DNA from: Nostoc sp. CHAB 5844
GTDB taxonomy: Bacteria > Cyanobacteriota > Cyanobacteriia > Cyanobacteriales > Nostocaceae
DNA length: 64,000 nucleotides
Assembly (NCBI RefSeq): GCF_020829595.1
Contig: NZ_JAIVFW010000010.1
Span: forward strand, 1 to 64,000
Direction of reading: 5' to 3'
The translations under genes were made by a program, and so were the position numbers. A model generated the notes under the pieces. That model made no database searches, was not told the DNA's origin, and worked only from the letters and a program-made list of their open reading frames with translations. This document shows, one piece after another, positions 44,947-54,801 of this stretch (position 1 is the stretch's first letter; each line of letters opens with the position of its first letter).

Positions 44947-46206
44947 TTAATGTCGAATTGGGATAACGATTACAAATTCTGTCCCTTGACCGAGAGAGGA
45001 TTTACATTGCAGTGAACCTCCGTGTTTTTCCACTACAATTTGATGAGCGATCGCCAATCCTAATCCAGTACCTTTACCAACAGCTTTTGTGGTAAATAGA
45101 CAGTCAAAGATCCGTTGCCTCACCTCGTCTGTCATGCCAATACCATTATCTGAAATCCGAATCATTACTTCTTGAGGGCTGGACATCTCGGTGCAGATTT
45201 TGATTGCCAGAGAATTATTGCCTTGCTTGTCCTGCTGCCAAGCATCTTCTAAAGCATCAACGGCATTAGCCAAAATATTCATAAAGACTTGATTGAGTTG
45301 CCCTGGATAGCACTCCACCTTTGGCAAAGCAGCATATTGTTTGAAGATTTGAATTTCCGGCCGCTGTCCCAAACTTTTAAGACGATGCCGCAGAATTAAT
45401 AATGTACTGTCAAGTCCTTCATGGACATCAAACTCAATTTTTACAGATGTGTCAGCGCGGACAAAGTTTCGCAGCGACACAGAAATTTCTTTAATTCGTC
45501 CTGTACTAACCTGCATAGAATTGAGGAGTTTTGGTAAATCTTCTAAGAGAAAATCTAAATCTGCTTGAGCGATCGCATCCTGAATCGTTGCTGGTAATTG
45601 AGAATACTGTTGCTGACATAATTGCAGAATTTGGGTAAGTTCAGCAATATACTCTTGAGCAGGATGAATATTACTAATAATGCAGCTAATGGGATTATTC
45701 ATTTCATGTGCTACACCTGCTACTAATTGACCAAGCATTGAGAGCTTTTCTTGCTGCACCAGTTGTACTTGTGCTTTTTGTAAAGCTGCCGTTCTCTCTA
45801 ATACCTTTTGTTCAAGATGATCTGTCAGTTGCTTGAGTTGCAAATGCATCTTGACTCTGGCAATCACTTCTGCTTGTTCAAAAGGTTTAGGAATGTAATC
45901 AACGGCTCCTAACGAAAGTCCTTTCACCTTATTTTCCGTATCTGCCAACGCTGTCATGAAAATAATCGGGATATTTTGCGTTAATGGATCAGCTTTGAGT
46001 TTCTGGCAAGTCTCAAACCCATCGATTCCAGGCATTTGCACATCTAACAAAATTAGAGCAGGAAGTTTATGCTGCACCAGTTCGATCGCACTTTCTCCAT
46101 CTTCGGCGACGCGAATAGCAAAACCTGCACTTTTTAGGGCTTGTGATAGTACTGACAAATTAGTTGGATTATCATCAACAATTAAAACAAAATCAGAGTT
46201 TTTCAT
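44947..46206 (-). CDS. Response-regulator/histidine-kinase hybrid (REC-HisKA-HATPase)
   Basis: A 419-residue soluble two-component protein. The N-terminal receiver domain (6-120) has the phospho-acceptor D55 (LLDVQMPG) and the DD pair at 11-12. A coiled linker leads to the kinase core: H167 in VAHEMNNPI, the N-box NILANAVDAL, G1 ISDNGIGM and G2 [10 protein letters not shown]. No sensor or membrane domain is present, so it should receive its signal through the receiver. The sensor kinase downstream on the same strand (46253-48652) begins 46 bp upstream of this start, so the two are probably cotranscribed as one phosphorelay. Confidence 0.93.
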   Translation of the reverse strand: MKNSDFVLIVDDNPTNLSVLSQALKSAGFAIRVAEDGESAIELVQHKLPALILLDVQMPGIDGFETCQKLKADPLTQNIPIIFMTALADTENKVKGLSLGAVDYIPKPFEQAEVIARVKMHLQLKQLTDHLEQKVLERTAALQKAQVQLVQQEKLSMLGQLVAGVAHEMNNPISCIISNIHPAQEYIAELTQILQLCQQQYSQLPATIQDAIAQADLDFLLEDLPKLLNSMQVSTGRIKEISVSLRNFVRADTSVKIEFDVHEGLDSTLLILRHRLKSLGQRPEIQIFKQYAALPKVECYPGQLNQVFMNILANAVDALEDAWQQDKQGNNSLAIKICTEMSSPQEVMIRISDNGIGMTDEVRQRIFDCLFTTKAVGKGTGLGLAIAHQIVVEKHGGSLQCKSSLGQGTEFVIVIPIRH

Positions 46207-46252
46207 TGATTAAAATAGGATTTTTTATAGAAGAAACAAAAATCAACATAAA

Positions 46253-48652
46253 TTAGTTAGCCTGGTTCACCCATTGGCTTAATGTCTCTCGCAGTTTCTT
46301 AACTTGAAAATTCTCGGCAAGTTGGATTACTTGTTGAGCAAAGTTAACATAAACAGGATAATTATTTTTCAAGTCATTAGCTTCATGCATTACGCCATCG
46401 ACATTGCCATCTTTTGCCAACTCATACAAGCGAGTCAAGATATCAATAGGAGGTAAAGATAACTCCTGTAAGTCTGACTGAGAATTCGTTTGAGTTTGCT
46501 TGGCAACAATTTCCGATTTTGATGCATAAATCCATACCAAATTCAGGTGTATCCTGAGTAGTTCTAGTAACACTTCAGCTATAACAGGTTTAGATAAAAA
46601 CGCATCTGCACCGACATCTAAACTTTGATTTTTATCACCTTCAAACACACTTGCAGAAGAAGCAATAATTGCTACATTTTGTAACTGAGGCGATCGCTTT
46701 ATTTGCCGAATCAAGTCAAAACCATCCATGACAGGCATGATTAAATCAGTAATGATCAAGTCAGGTTGAGATGCAACAGTCCGATTAATGCCCTCTTGTC
46801 CATTACTAGCTTCTATCAACTCAAATCCAATTGGTTCTAGTAAATTGAGAATTACTGAACGATTTTCCCACTTGTCATCTACAACTAAAATGGTGCGTTT
46901 TTGGCCTTGATAACCTGTAATAGTTCCTTGTTGCGTAAATCGGGAACTTTCTGCCCATTGCTTTGCTTCTGGTAATTCCACTTCAAACCAGAAAATACTA
47001 CCTTGACCAAGTTGACTTTCAACTGCCAAAGTACTGCCCATGAGATGGACAATTTTTTGACTAATAGCTAATCCTAACCCGGTTCCTTCTGCCTGCCTCT
47101 TGATGTCGCCTACTTGCTCAAAAGGAAGGAAGATTTTCTGCAATTGCGCTGATGTCATCCCCACGCCTGTATCTTCCACTTGAAAACGAATTTTATGATT
47201 AGTCATTTGTTGTGTTTTTTGACTAATGACAATTACTTTTAAAGTCACTCCTCCTTTGTCTGTAAACTTGATTGCATTTCCCAAAAGATTAATCAGAACT
47301 TGCCGCAGTCTTTTCTCATCGGCATGGACACCAACAGGAAGTTGAGCATCGGGCTGATACTTGAAAGAAATCATTTTTTGATCAGCTTTAATGCGGCAGA
47401 TTTCAACGACTCCTTCCACGAATGAGGGAAAATGAAAATCGATTAGATGCAACTCCATTTTGCGGGCTTCAATTTTAGATAAATCAAGCACGTCATTAAT
47501 TAAAGTTAATAAATGAAACCCGCATTGATGGATGATTTCAATTCCTTTGTAGCCTTTGTATGTCAAGGTTTCAGTCTGTTGTAAGATTTGAGTGTAACCG
47601 AGAATGCCATTGAGCGGAGTTCGTAATTCGTGGCTCATGTTGGCAAGAAATTCACTTTTGGCTTGATTGGCAATTTCGGCAACATTTCTGGCCTCTTTGA
47701 GTTCAGCCGTTCGTTCTTCAACTCGTTGTTCTAGTTCATCATTGGCTTGTCGGAGAATCATTTGTGATCTCTGATTTTCGCTAGTGAATGCAGAGATCAC
47801 AAAAGTAGTGATAGCAATGACACAAATGAATGATTGCAGCAAGATGAGCGATTCATTCGGTGAAAGTTGTTTAGCAAACGAACCGAAGCCTTTAACAGTA
47901 CCAAAAACCGCGATCGCTGACACAATAAGTACAGATAAAGTCGATATCCGCGCTTCAAATCGAAATGCCATCCAAATCAACGGCGGAATAATCATGTATT
48001 CAATGGGGTATCCTCCGGAAAAGGCAATCCGAACAACCGCCATCATGGAAAGTAAAAGAAATCCAAGTTCGATAATTTGCCGTCGATGAAAGCTTCTTTG
48101 AGATGGAGACTTTTGCAACCAGGCCAACACTAAAGGTGTCACAACCAAAATACCTGTACTGTCTGATGTCAGCCAAGTTCGACAAACGTTGCTAAATACT
48201 GACCAAGGTGCAATCCCACTGATACATAACGTCAATGCCGCCAGTATTGAACTGATGAGGGGACTGGGTATAGTTAGGAAGATAAATTTAAAAACATCTT
48301 GCGATCGCTCTAAGAAATGGCGACGCTTGATAAACTTATCAATTAAAAAAGTTGCTACAAAAGGAGTAATTAAATTGACGGCAGGAATAATACTACTAAT
48401 TAAAAGATTGTGTTTAAAAAAAATAATATAACTAACAATAAAATCACTCACAAATAAGATAGGCCAAACCCGATAGCCTACCAATAACATTCCGGCTACA
48501 AATACACCAAGTGAAGGCCAAAATGCTGACGCACCACCAACGAACGTCATGGGTAAACCTATGTATCCAAGACCAAGATGAACAATAGGAATAATTAAAG
48601 CTGCTATTATAAATGGACGATCAAGCTTGATTGGAAATAACCGCTTTATCAT
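46253..48652 (-). CDS. Membrane-bound hybrid sensor histidine kinase (MASE1-HisKA-HATPase-REC)
   Basis: A 799-residue hybrid kinase. The N-terminal 290 residues are eight or so transmembrane helices of the MASE1 type, ending in a coiled helix ([16 protein letters not shown]). Then HisKA with H341 ([12 protein letters not shown]), an HATPase domain ([17 protein letters not shown]), a receiver with D in [11 protein letters not shown], and a C-terminal Hpt-like or helical tail. ATG 48652 is chosen because CGGAGA stands eight bases upstream; the frame extends to 48697. It is followed by the REC-kinase gene; together they could form a relay. The signal sensed by MASE1 is unknown. Confidence 0.92.
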   Translation of the reverse strand: MIKRLFPIKLDRPFIIAALIIPIVHLGLGYIGLPMTFVGGASAFWPSLGVFVAGMLLVGYRVWPILFVSDFIVSYIIFFKHNLLISSIIPAVNLITPFVATFLIDKFIKRRHFLERSQDVFKFIFLTIPSPLISSILAALTLCISGIAPWSVFSNVCRTWLTSDSTGILVVTPLVLAWLQKSPSQRSFHRRQIIELGFLLLSMMAVVRIAFSGGYPIEYMIIPPLIWMAFRFEARISTLSVLIVSAIAVFGTVKGFGSFAKQLSPNESLILLQSFICVIAITTFVISAFTSENQRSQMILRQANDELEQRVEERTAELKEARNVAEIANQAKSEFLANMSHELRTPLNGILGYTQILQQTETLTYKGYKGIEIIHQCGFHLLTLINDVLDLSKIEARKMELHLIDFHFPSFVEGVVEICRIKADQKMISFKYQPDAQLPVGVHADEKRLRQVLINLLGNAIKFTDKGGVTLKVIVISQKTQQMTNHKIRFQVEDTGVGMTSAQLQKIFLPFEQVGDIKRQAEGTGLGLAISQKIVHLMGSTLAVESQLGQGSIFWFEVELPEAKQWAESSRFTQQGTITGYQGQKRTILVVDDKWENRSVILNLLEPIGFELIEASNGQEGINRTVASQPDLIITDLIMPVMDGFDLIRQIKRSPQLQNVAIIASSASVFEGDKNQSLDVGADAFLSKPVIAEVLLELLRIHLNLVWIYASKSEIVAKQTQTNSQSDLQELSLPPIDILTRLYELAKDGNVDGVMHEANDLKNNYPVYVNFAQQVIQLAENFQVKKLRETLSQWVNQAN

Positions 48653-48818
48653 AGTTTGTCTCCGTGCAGATGGCTGAAGGACATTAACCCTCAACAAAGT
48701 TTGTCAAGCTTATGATTCCCAAATAAGTGGTTGTGACTTTCACTATGCAGTTATTCTGTTAGTAATTGGAAAATAATTATTAATTACAGGCTGCAATCAT
48801 CAGTTATCAACAGAATCT

Positions 48819-50972
48819 ATGCCGAAACGCCTTCTAGTGGTCGAATCTCCTGGAAAAGTCAAAAAACTCAGTCAAATTTTGGGTTCTGATTGGATTGTCC
48901 GAGCTAGTTGTGGCCACATCCGCGAACTGAGTGATACAGGACAAGATTCCTTGGGGTTCGTTATAGATGATGGTAATGTCAACTGCAACTACGTTCCGCG
49001 TGACCAACGCTCTAAAGAAACTATCCAGCAGCTGAAGGCAGTTACCAAGCAGGTTGATGAAGTTGTCCTCGCCACTGACCCAGACCGAGAAGGTGAAACA
49101 ATTGCTTGGCATCTCAAAGAAGTGCTGGGATTGCGGGAACCGAAACGAGTTATCTACAGTGAAATTACAGCATCGGCTGTGCGAAGTGCGATCGCCAATC
49201 CCCGAAAGCTGGATTTTAACTTGGTCGGTGCTGGACTGTGCCGCGATTGTCTGGACAAGCTCGTAGGCTACAAAGGCAGCCCCCTAGTTTGGGCATTAAA
49301 TAACGGTGCTAAGAGTGTCGGCCGAGTTCAAAGTGCCACGTTGCATCTCATTTGTCAGCGAGAACGAGAGATTGACACGTTTGTGCCGCAAGACTACTGG
49401 AGTGTTTGGGTGGACTACGCTGAAGGGTTCCGGGCTTTTTACAAAGGCACAGCAAATTCGCTCACAGATGCACCAGAACCAGAAACAGAAACTCACGACG
49501 ATGCGGCTGGTAATAACACACAAGCACCAGAATCTAAGCGTGTTCTTTCCGAGGCAGAAGCCATACGTTTAGTTGAAGAAGCACGACAGCATCCGCATCA
49601 AGTGATGCAAGTTGAAGGCAAAACTGTTTATCGTCAACCACCGCCACCATTTACTACTTCCACCCTGCAACAGGCAGCTGGTTCTAAGCTGAAATTGGCT
49701 CCTGACAAAACTATGCTTTTAGCCCAAAAGCTTTATGAAGCTGGGTTAATTACATATATGCGGACAGACTCAGTTATGTTAAGTCCGGAGTTCTGCACCA
49801 GCGCTCGTCAGTGGTTAGAAGAACACGATCCGCAGAATGTACCACAGCAAGTTGCCAAGCATCGCAGTGCCAAAACGGCTCAAGAAGCTCATGAAGCGAT
49901 TCGTCCCACAGATGTGTTCCGTCCTTCAGCCCAGTTACGGGAAGAACTGCCTGCTGATGAATTTGACTTGTATGTGATGATTTGGAAACGGGCGATCGCT
50001 TCTCAATGTAAATCTGCCCAACTCCGCAAAACTCAGATTATCACTCAGTCTGGTGCGCTGTTATGGCAAGCCAGAGGACAAGTAGTAGAATTTTACGGTT
50101 ACGCTCGGTACTGGAATAACCTCAGCAAAGATAGTGTTTTACCTGTTGTACAGCAGGGACAGGCATTAACTCTAGAGAATGCTAACTTCGAGAAAAAACA
50201 GACTCAACCGCCACCCCGTTACAGCGAACCGAAACTGGTACAACTCATGGAGCGCAAAGGTATCGGTCGTCCTAGTACCTATGCTCCCACTGTCGCTACC
50301 TTGAAGAAGCGGGGTTACGTGCATTTAACCAAGGGAAACCTTCAACCTACAGATCTAGGGTTAGAAGTTGATGATTTTTTGCAGAAAGCTTTGCCAGATT
50401 TACTAGAGGCAGAGTTCACAGCCAAAATGGAAAGCGCTCTTGATGCGATCGCCGAAGGTAAACAAAGTTGGCAGCAATACTTAACAGCTTGGAATAAAAA
50501 TTACTTCGCACCAGCCCTAGCAAAAGCTAAAACTGTAGTTGTGAGTTCTTCAAATCCTAAAGCTTCCGTCGTTGAACGCAAATATGAAACTTCTAAAACT
50601 CGTTGTCCTGAATGTAATAATTTTCTAGCCAAGATTCCTAGCAGCAAGGTCAAGAAAAAATATTTCCTCAAATGCACCAGCGGCTGTGAAAACATTGTCC
50701 TATTTTGGAGTGACTTCAACAAATCTTGGCAACCACCGCGAACCAAAGAAGTTAAAAAAGAAAATCACTCCCAGTCTCCTGTTAAGTTAAGCTCATATCC
50801 CTGTCCAGTCTGTAAAAAACCACTAGAAGAGTATACCTACACAAAAGACGGACAGAGCAAAACAATGCTTCGTTGTTCTGCTGCACAGTCTCGTCAGGAT
50901 AAAAAGCATAAAGATGTGGCTTATTTTAATACAGCAAAAGGTTGGTGGAGTCCTAAGTTTGGGGAGTTATAG
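48819..50972 (+). CDS. topA: DNA topoisomerase I, divergent type IA paralogue
   Basis: A 717-residue type IA topoisomerase that relaxes negative supercoils by cutting one strand. The TOPRIM domain carries E9 (VVESPGK) and DPDREGE (87-93); the catalytic tyrosine is Y313 in LITYMRTDS. The conserved core FTTSTLQQAA and IGRPSTYAPT are present, and the C-terminus has two Cys-type zinc modules (CPEC...CTSGC, CPVC...CS). It differs from standard TopA: the loop before SVGRVQS reads AGLCRDCLDKLVGYKGSP, and an acidic 30-residue insert sits at about 212-241. It is about 150 residues shorter than typical cyanobacterial TopA, so it is probably a second copy. Its stop lies at the edge of a repeat element. 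Confidence 0.9.
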   Translation: MPKRLLVVESPGKVKKLSQILGSDWIVRASCGHIRELSDTGQDSLGFVIDDGNVNCNYVPRDQRSKETIQQLKAVTKQVDEVVLATDPDREGETIAWHLKEVLGLREPKRVIYSEITASAVRSAIANPRKLDFNLVGAGLCRDCLDKLVGYKGSPLVWALNNGAKSVGRVQSATLHLICQREREIDTFVPQDYWSVWVDYAEGFRAFYKGTANSLTDAPEPETETHDDAAGNNTQAPESKRVLSEAEAIRLVEEARQHPHQVMQVEGKTVYRQPPPPFTTSTLQQAAGSKLKLAPDKTMLLAQKLYEAGLITYMRTDSVMLSPEFCTSARQWLEEHDPQNVPQQVAKHRSAKTAQEAHEAIRPTDVFRPSAQLREELPADEFDLYVMIWKRAIASQCKSAQLRKTQIITQSGALLWQARGQVVEFYGYARYWNNLSKDSVLPVVQQGQALTLENANFEKKQTQPPPRYSEPKLVQLMERKGIGRPSTYAPTVATLKKRGYVHLTKGNLQPTDLGLEVDDFLQKALPDLLEAEFTAKMESALDAIAEGKQSWQQYLTAWNKNYFAPALAKAKTVVVSSSNPKASVVERKYETSKTRCPECNNFLAKIPSSKVKKKYFLKCTSGCENIVLFWSDFNKSWQPPRTKEVKKENHSQSPVKLSSYPCPVCKKPLEEYTYTKDGQSKTMLRCSAAQSRQDKKHKDVAYFNTAKGWWSPKFGEL

Positions 50973-51071
50973 GAGGCAGGAGGCAGGAGGAATAGAATCT
51001 TCTACTCAGCAACGCCAGTTGCTACAACGCTCTTAACCCGCGCAACGCACTGGCTCCTCAGCACTCAGCAC
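50971..51071 (+). repeat. Composite heptamer element, intergenic copy, with a nested GC-rich module
   Basis: Left arm AGGAGGCAGGAGGCAGGAGG, core AATAGAATCTTCTACTCAGCA, right arm of CTCAGCA heptamers. A 45-bp GC-rich module (CAACGCTCTTAACCCGCGC, ACTGGCTCC) is inserted within the right arm. Two further copies lie inside the gene at 58559-60916. The topA stop codon TAG is at the very start. Confidence 0.85.
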
Positions 51072-51075
51072 TTTG

Positions 51076-51846
51076 CTATAATCTGCGCTTTTTCCGTAAC
51101 TTCCAGGCTGTGTAACAAGATGCACCGATAAACAGGAAGCCTGAAGTCGTTGGTTCGGGAACTTTAGTAATTACTAACGAGAGATTATCAGCGTAAGCAT
51201 CGTTTACTCGACCTCTGGCATAAGTTGCATTCAGCAATACATTGATTTGACGTGTACCTACAGGTACAAACCCATCAGTTGATTGCAAAAACAAGCCTGT
51301 GGTGTTATTTCTTTGCTCTGGAGTTGGTGCAGTTATACTAGCTGTGCCAAGAAGTTGGTTAGCCTGATTGAAGAAAGTAATATTGAGCGCGGCGCTATCT
51401 CTATCGGTGTCGTATCCACCCAGCCAGCCACTCAAGTTAAAACTACCTTGACCTGCGTCAATAACTGAGGCTAGGTCAGTTACATCTATTACTTGGGAAG
51501 CGCTAGAAGAGTCTCGATTTGCACCACCGAAAAACAGATTGTTGCCGCGATCGCTTGGCCCTGGAACATCCACACCAGGCAGCGTTACACTTACTACATT
51601 ACCCAAGGGGTTGGTAAAGCTAAAACCTGCTGCACCGTATCGCAATACACTAAAACTATTACTTGGAGTCCAGCCAGGAATTGCAGGTATATCATCTCCA
51701 ACAGCATTACCAATCGAGTCTCCTAGCCCTTGTTCGGCACCACCATTCACAATTAAGTTTGTGCCAAGAGTAGCAGCATAAGTAGGACTAGATAACATAA
51801 GACTAGATGAAAGTCCTGCGATCAAGGCAATAGTTAGATTATTCAT
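51076..51846 (-). CDS. PEP-CTERM sorted exported protein
   Basis: A 256-residue exported protein with a signal peptide (IALIAGLSSSLMLSSPTYAA) and a C-terminal PEP-CTERM tail: VPEPTT, a hydrophobic helix (GFLFIGASCYTAW) and KLRKKRR. This tail is recognised by exosortase/EpsH in the inner membrane. The body is beta-rich and Gly/Asn-rich (NLIVNGGAEQGLGD at the start of the mature part), like carbohydrate-binding-type PEP-CTERM domains. Function unknown; surface or biofilm matrix is the usual inference. Single gene. Confidence 0.88.
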   Translation of the reverse strand: MNNLTIALIAGLSSSLMLSSPTYAATLGTNLIVNGGAEQGLGDSIGNAVGDDIPAIPGWTPSNSFSVLRYGAAGFSFTNPLGNVVSVTLPGVDVPGPSDRGNNLFFGGANRDSSSASQVIDVTDLASVIDAGQGSFNLSGWLGGYDTDRDSAALNITFFNQANQLLGTASITAPTPEQRNNTTGLFLQSTDGFVPVGTRQINVLLNATYARGRVNDAYADNLSLVITKVPEPTTSGFLFIGASCYTAWKLRKKRRL

Positions 51847-52108
51847 TGATTTATGATTAGTACTGAGATTTTTAATTACAAAAAATAGTCATATCAAAAC
51901 TGTGGTTGCAGCCTATATTGCAACCATCTACTAGCTTTATTGATGTACCTATGCAGTCTTTAATTTGCGTGTTTTTGCGGACAACGCAATATTACCAACA
52001 AAATTGGCGAAAAGACAAGAGGTAAGACCAATTTTAAAATAATTGAAAATTATATTTGTAACACAATTGTATTACAATATGGTCTTGTTGCTAATTATGG
52101 TACAGGTG

Positions 52109-53287
52109 ATGACACCTTTATTTGAATACAAGACTCTTGTCGATCTTAAAGACGCAAAACATTTAGGCTCGATTCTCAAACAAGCCTTTGTCACGTCTGC
52201 TGGTGATAGTGAAAATTCCTTTAAATCTATTGGGTTAGAGAACTTACGCATCATTTGTCGAGATGGTTTAGTAGCTGGCGGATTAGCGACTTTACCAATG
52301 GGGATGTGGTTGGGAGGTCAGTCTGTACCAATGTTAGGGATTGCTGACGTGGGGATTGCTCCAGAATATCGTGGAGGCGGAGCAGCGATCGCACTCATAC
52401 AACATATGCTTCAAGAATTCTATGCACAGGGAACTCCTATTTCAGTTCTCTACCCTGTTACGCAACAACTTTACCGCAAAGCAGGATATGAACAAGGTGG
52501 TAATTACTGCATTTGGGAAATGTCTACTCAAAATATCCACGTACACAAGGCATCTTTACCTTTACGACCGATAGCAAACCTCAATTGTGAAATCTTTCAT
52601 CACTTATATCAACAGCAAGCGAGACTAACTCATGGTTATTTAGACCGAAATCCAGGGATTTGGGAAAGATTAATTCAACCAGAAGATAAAGAAGCTATTT
52701 ATGGTTATTTGATTGGTAGTCAAGACCAACCCCAAGGCTACATTATCTTAAGTCAGCATTTACAGACAGATGGTGCAGTGATCAAAATTAGAGATTGGAC
52801 AGTTTTGAGCAATGCTGCGGTACAAACTTTCTGGTCTTTTCTGGCTAACCATCGTTCTACAATCAAAAAGATACTTTGGAAGAGTTCGGTTATCGATTCT
52901 TTAACGTTGTTATTACCAGAACAAACTGCGAAAATTCAACATCAAAAACGTTGGCTAATGCGGATTGTGGATGTATACAAAGCACTCCAATTGAGGGGTT
53001 ATACATTAGGAGTAGAAACAGAATTACATTTGGCAGTTAAAGATGATTTGTTAACTGCAAATAATGATAAATTTATTCTCTCTGTTGCCAATGGACGTGG
53101 TGAAGTTACACAAGGTGGTAAAGGTGAATTACAGATAGATATTAAAGGATTAGCATCTTTGTACACAGGTTTGTTTACCCCTCATGATTTAAAATTAGCA
53201 GGAAAATTAGATGCTACAGACACAGCATTATTAACCGCTACACAAATTTTTACTAGCCCTTCCCCTTGGATGGCAGATTTCTTTTAA
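52109..53287 (+). CDS. Eis-like GNAT acetyltransferase with an SCP2-type C-terminal domain
   Basis: A 392-residue protein related to enhanced-intracellular-survival (Eis) acetyltransferases: two GNAT-fold halves followed by a C-terminal sterol-carrier-protein-2-like domain. The CoA-binding motif is visible in the first half (VGIAPEYRGGGAAIALIQHM; R-G-G-G-A). PVTQQLYRKAGYEQGGNYCIWE follows. The last 100 residues (LHLAVKDDLLTANNDKFILS, GELQIDIKGLASLYTGL) fit the SCP2 domain. The start is uncertain: ATG 52109 leads directly into conserved sequence, but ATG 52097 and ATG 52043 are in frame. Substrate unknown. Confidence 0.83.
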   Translation: MTPLFEYKTLVDLKDAKHLGSILKQAFVTSAGDSENSFKSIGLENLRIICRDGLVAGGLATLPMGMWLGGQSVPMLGIADVGIAPEYRGGGAAIALIQHMLQEFYAQGTPISVLYPVTQQLYRKAGYEQGGNYCIWEMSTQNIHVHKASLPLRPIANLNCEIFHHLYQQQARLTHGYLDRNPGIWERLIQPEDKEAIYGYLIGSQDQPQGYIILSQHLQTDGAVIKIRDWTVLSNAAVQTFWSFLANHRSTIKKILWKSSVIDSLTLLLPEQTAKIQHQKRWLMRIVDVYKALQLRGYTLGVETELHLAVKDDLLTANNDKFILSVANGRGEVTQGGKGELQIDIKGLASLYTGLFTPHDLKLAGKLDATDTALLTATQIFTSPSPWMADFF

Positions 53288-53426
53288 AAGATAATAACTT
53301 CCTGGGATCACAAAAATTATGATTATCTGCGTTCATCTGTGGTTTTTAATTTAAACAATGGATACTGTTAGCCAACATTGATAATATTTAAAAGCTAAAC
53401 TAGGGAAAGCTATAAAAAAATTGGTA

Positions 53427-54110
53427 ATGCAGTTTGCTCCCTTCTTTCCTGTTATCTATCGGATTCTTCAACCGAGTTTTCCTCATTGTCTGTGGCATGG
53501 CGATCGCCACACCAAAGCGATCGCATTAACTTTTGACGACGGCCCCCATCCACAATACACAAGCCAAGTGTTACAAGTTTTAGACCGCTACAATATTACA
53601 GCCAGTTTTTTTTGGTTGGGTGCTTGTGTCAACCGTTCACCAGATATTGCGAAAGCAGTTAGCGATCGCGGTCATTGGATTGGCTTGCATGGTTACGATC
53701 ATCGTTCCTTTCCTTTGCTTACGCCCAACGAACTCAAAGAAAGTTTAGAAAAAACTCAAGCTGCTATCTACGATACTTGTAATCTCCTACCCGAATGTGT
53801 GCGCGATGTTCGGCCTCCCAATGGTTTATTTACACCGAAAACTTTAAAATTATTCCGTCAATGGAATTACCGTCCGGTAATGTGGAGTGTCGTACCAGAA
53901 GACTGGGTAAGGCCAGGAATTACCACTGTAGTGCAGCGAGTTCTCCAACAAGTACAAAATGGTTCACTCATTGTTTTGCATGATGGTGTTTGTGGCGGAC
54001 AAGACGTAGCTGCAACTATAGAAGTTTTGATTCCCCAACTGCTACAACAAGGCTATCAGTTTGTGACAATAGATAGTCTATGGCAACACAATCACAATCA
54101 TTCAAACTGA
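53427..54110 (+). CDS. Polysaccharide deacetylase (NodB-like)
   Basis: A 227-residue carbohydrate esterase family 4 enzyme that removes N-acetyl groups from chitin-like or peptidoglycan sugars. The motifs are all visible: TFDDGPH (motif 1, the catalytic base D), HGYDHRS (motif 2, H-x3-H metal ligands preceded by WIGL), RPPNG (motif 3), DW (motif 4) and IVLHDG (motif 5). It lacks a signal peptide; the first 30 residues are a short hydrophobic/aromatic lead. ATG 53427 is used, with AGGGAAAG upstream. A long hairpin follows the stop codon. Confidence 0.92.
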   Translation: MQFAPFFPVIYRILQPSFPHCLWHGDRHTKAIALTFDDGPHPQYTSQVLQVLDRYNITASFFWLGACVNRSPDIAKAVSDRGHWIGLHGYDHRSFPLLTPNELKESLEKTQAAIYDTCNLLPECVRDVRPPNGLFTPKTLKLFRQWNYRPVMWSVVPEDWVRPGITTVVQRVLQQVQNGSLIVLHDGVCGGQDVAATIEVLIPQLLQQGYQFVTIDSLWQHNHNHSN

Positions 54111-54123
54111 ATATTCAAAAACC

Positions 54124-54172
54124 ACCGACAGATCATCTCTTGCCAAAAACTTTTTGGAGATGACCTATCGGT
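54124..54172 (+). terminator. Long hairpin after the polysaccharide deacetylase gene
   Basis: ACCGACAGATCATCTC and GAGATGACCTATCGGT pair at 14 of 16 positions; the inner part CCAAAAAC/TTTTTGG is also palindromic. It starts 13 bp after the stop codon. No T-run follows the stem. Confidence 0.65.
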
Positions 54173-54287
54173 TAGTCCAGGGAATTTATAGGAGTTGCGA
54201 GTTAGATTAGGACATAAACTCATCATAAAACCAAGGGAATTTCAAGCCTATTCCCTGTTCCCTGTTTCCTTCTACATAAGAGCTATG

Positions 54288-54629
54288 TTAACTGCTCGTG
54301 GCTTTGCGTTTTTGAGCAACATCACCCTCAGAATTTATGGTTGAGGCTGCTGCCTCGGTTCCCAGTATCTGATGTATTTCGTTTATTGAACTTGGTTTGG
54401 CTACAGGTTCTTCTAATGGTTCGTTCACATATTCTATTAGGTCTTCTACTTGGCAATCTAAGGCCTTGCAGAACCTAATGATTCTTTCAATGTGGTCTGT
54501 CCCAGTTCTGCCACTTTCCCAGTTTTGAATAGTGCTTTCAGTTACGCCCACAAGACGCGACAATTCAAGCTGGGTCAGCCCTGCTCTCTCACGAAGCAAA
54601 GCAATCCTCGGTTTTGGCTTTTGTTTCAC
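54288..54629 (-). CDS. XRE-family transcriptional regulator
   Basis: A 113-residue protein with an N-terminal Cro/C1-type helix-turn-helix (residues 7-63: IALLRERAGLTQLELSRLVG, then VTESTIQNWESGRTG and IIRFCKALDCQVEDLIEY) and an acidic, disordered tail. It should bind DNA as a dimer. The start is GTG 54629. A perfect inverted repeat at 54658-54674 stands about 30 bp upstream and is a candidate self-operator. Downstream is non-coding. It is on the same strand as the PIN gene but separated by 172 bp, so they are not an obvious toxin-antitoxin pair. Confidence 0.9.
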   Translation of the reverse strand: MKQKPKPRIALLRERAGLTQLELSRLVGVTESTIQNWESGRTGTDHIERIIRFCKALDCQVEDLIEYVNEPLEEPVAKPSSINEIHQILGTEAAASTINSEGDVAQKRKATSS

Positions 54630-54657
54630 AGCTACAGCACTTTTATCTCAATATATA

Positions 54658-54674
54658 GTGCTAGATCCTAGCAC
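54658..54674. promoter_or_regulatory. Candidate operator palindrome for the XRE regulator
   Basis: GTGCTAG-ATC-CTAGCAC, perfect 7-bp arms with a 3-bp spacer, 29 bp upstream of the regulator's GTG. Size and position fit a helix-turn-helix dimer site. Inference from symmetry only. Confidence 0.55.
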
Positions 54675-54801
54675 CAAAAAAAACCTGCGCCTAGAAAATC
54701 CCTAAAAAAACTTTATTTTAAACCATCTTTCTTAAAAAATCTGGTGTAAAAGAGGCAGGGATGTAGGGAGCAGGGAGAAACAACAATTGACAATTGACCA
54801 A

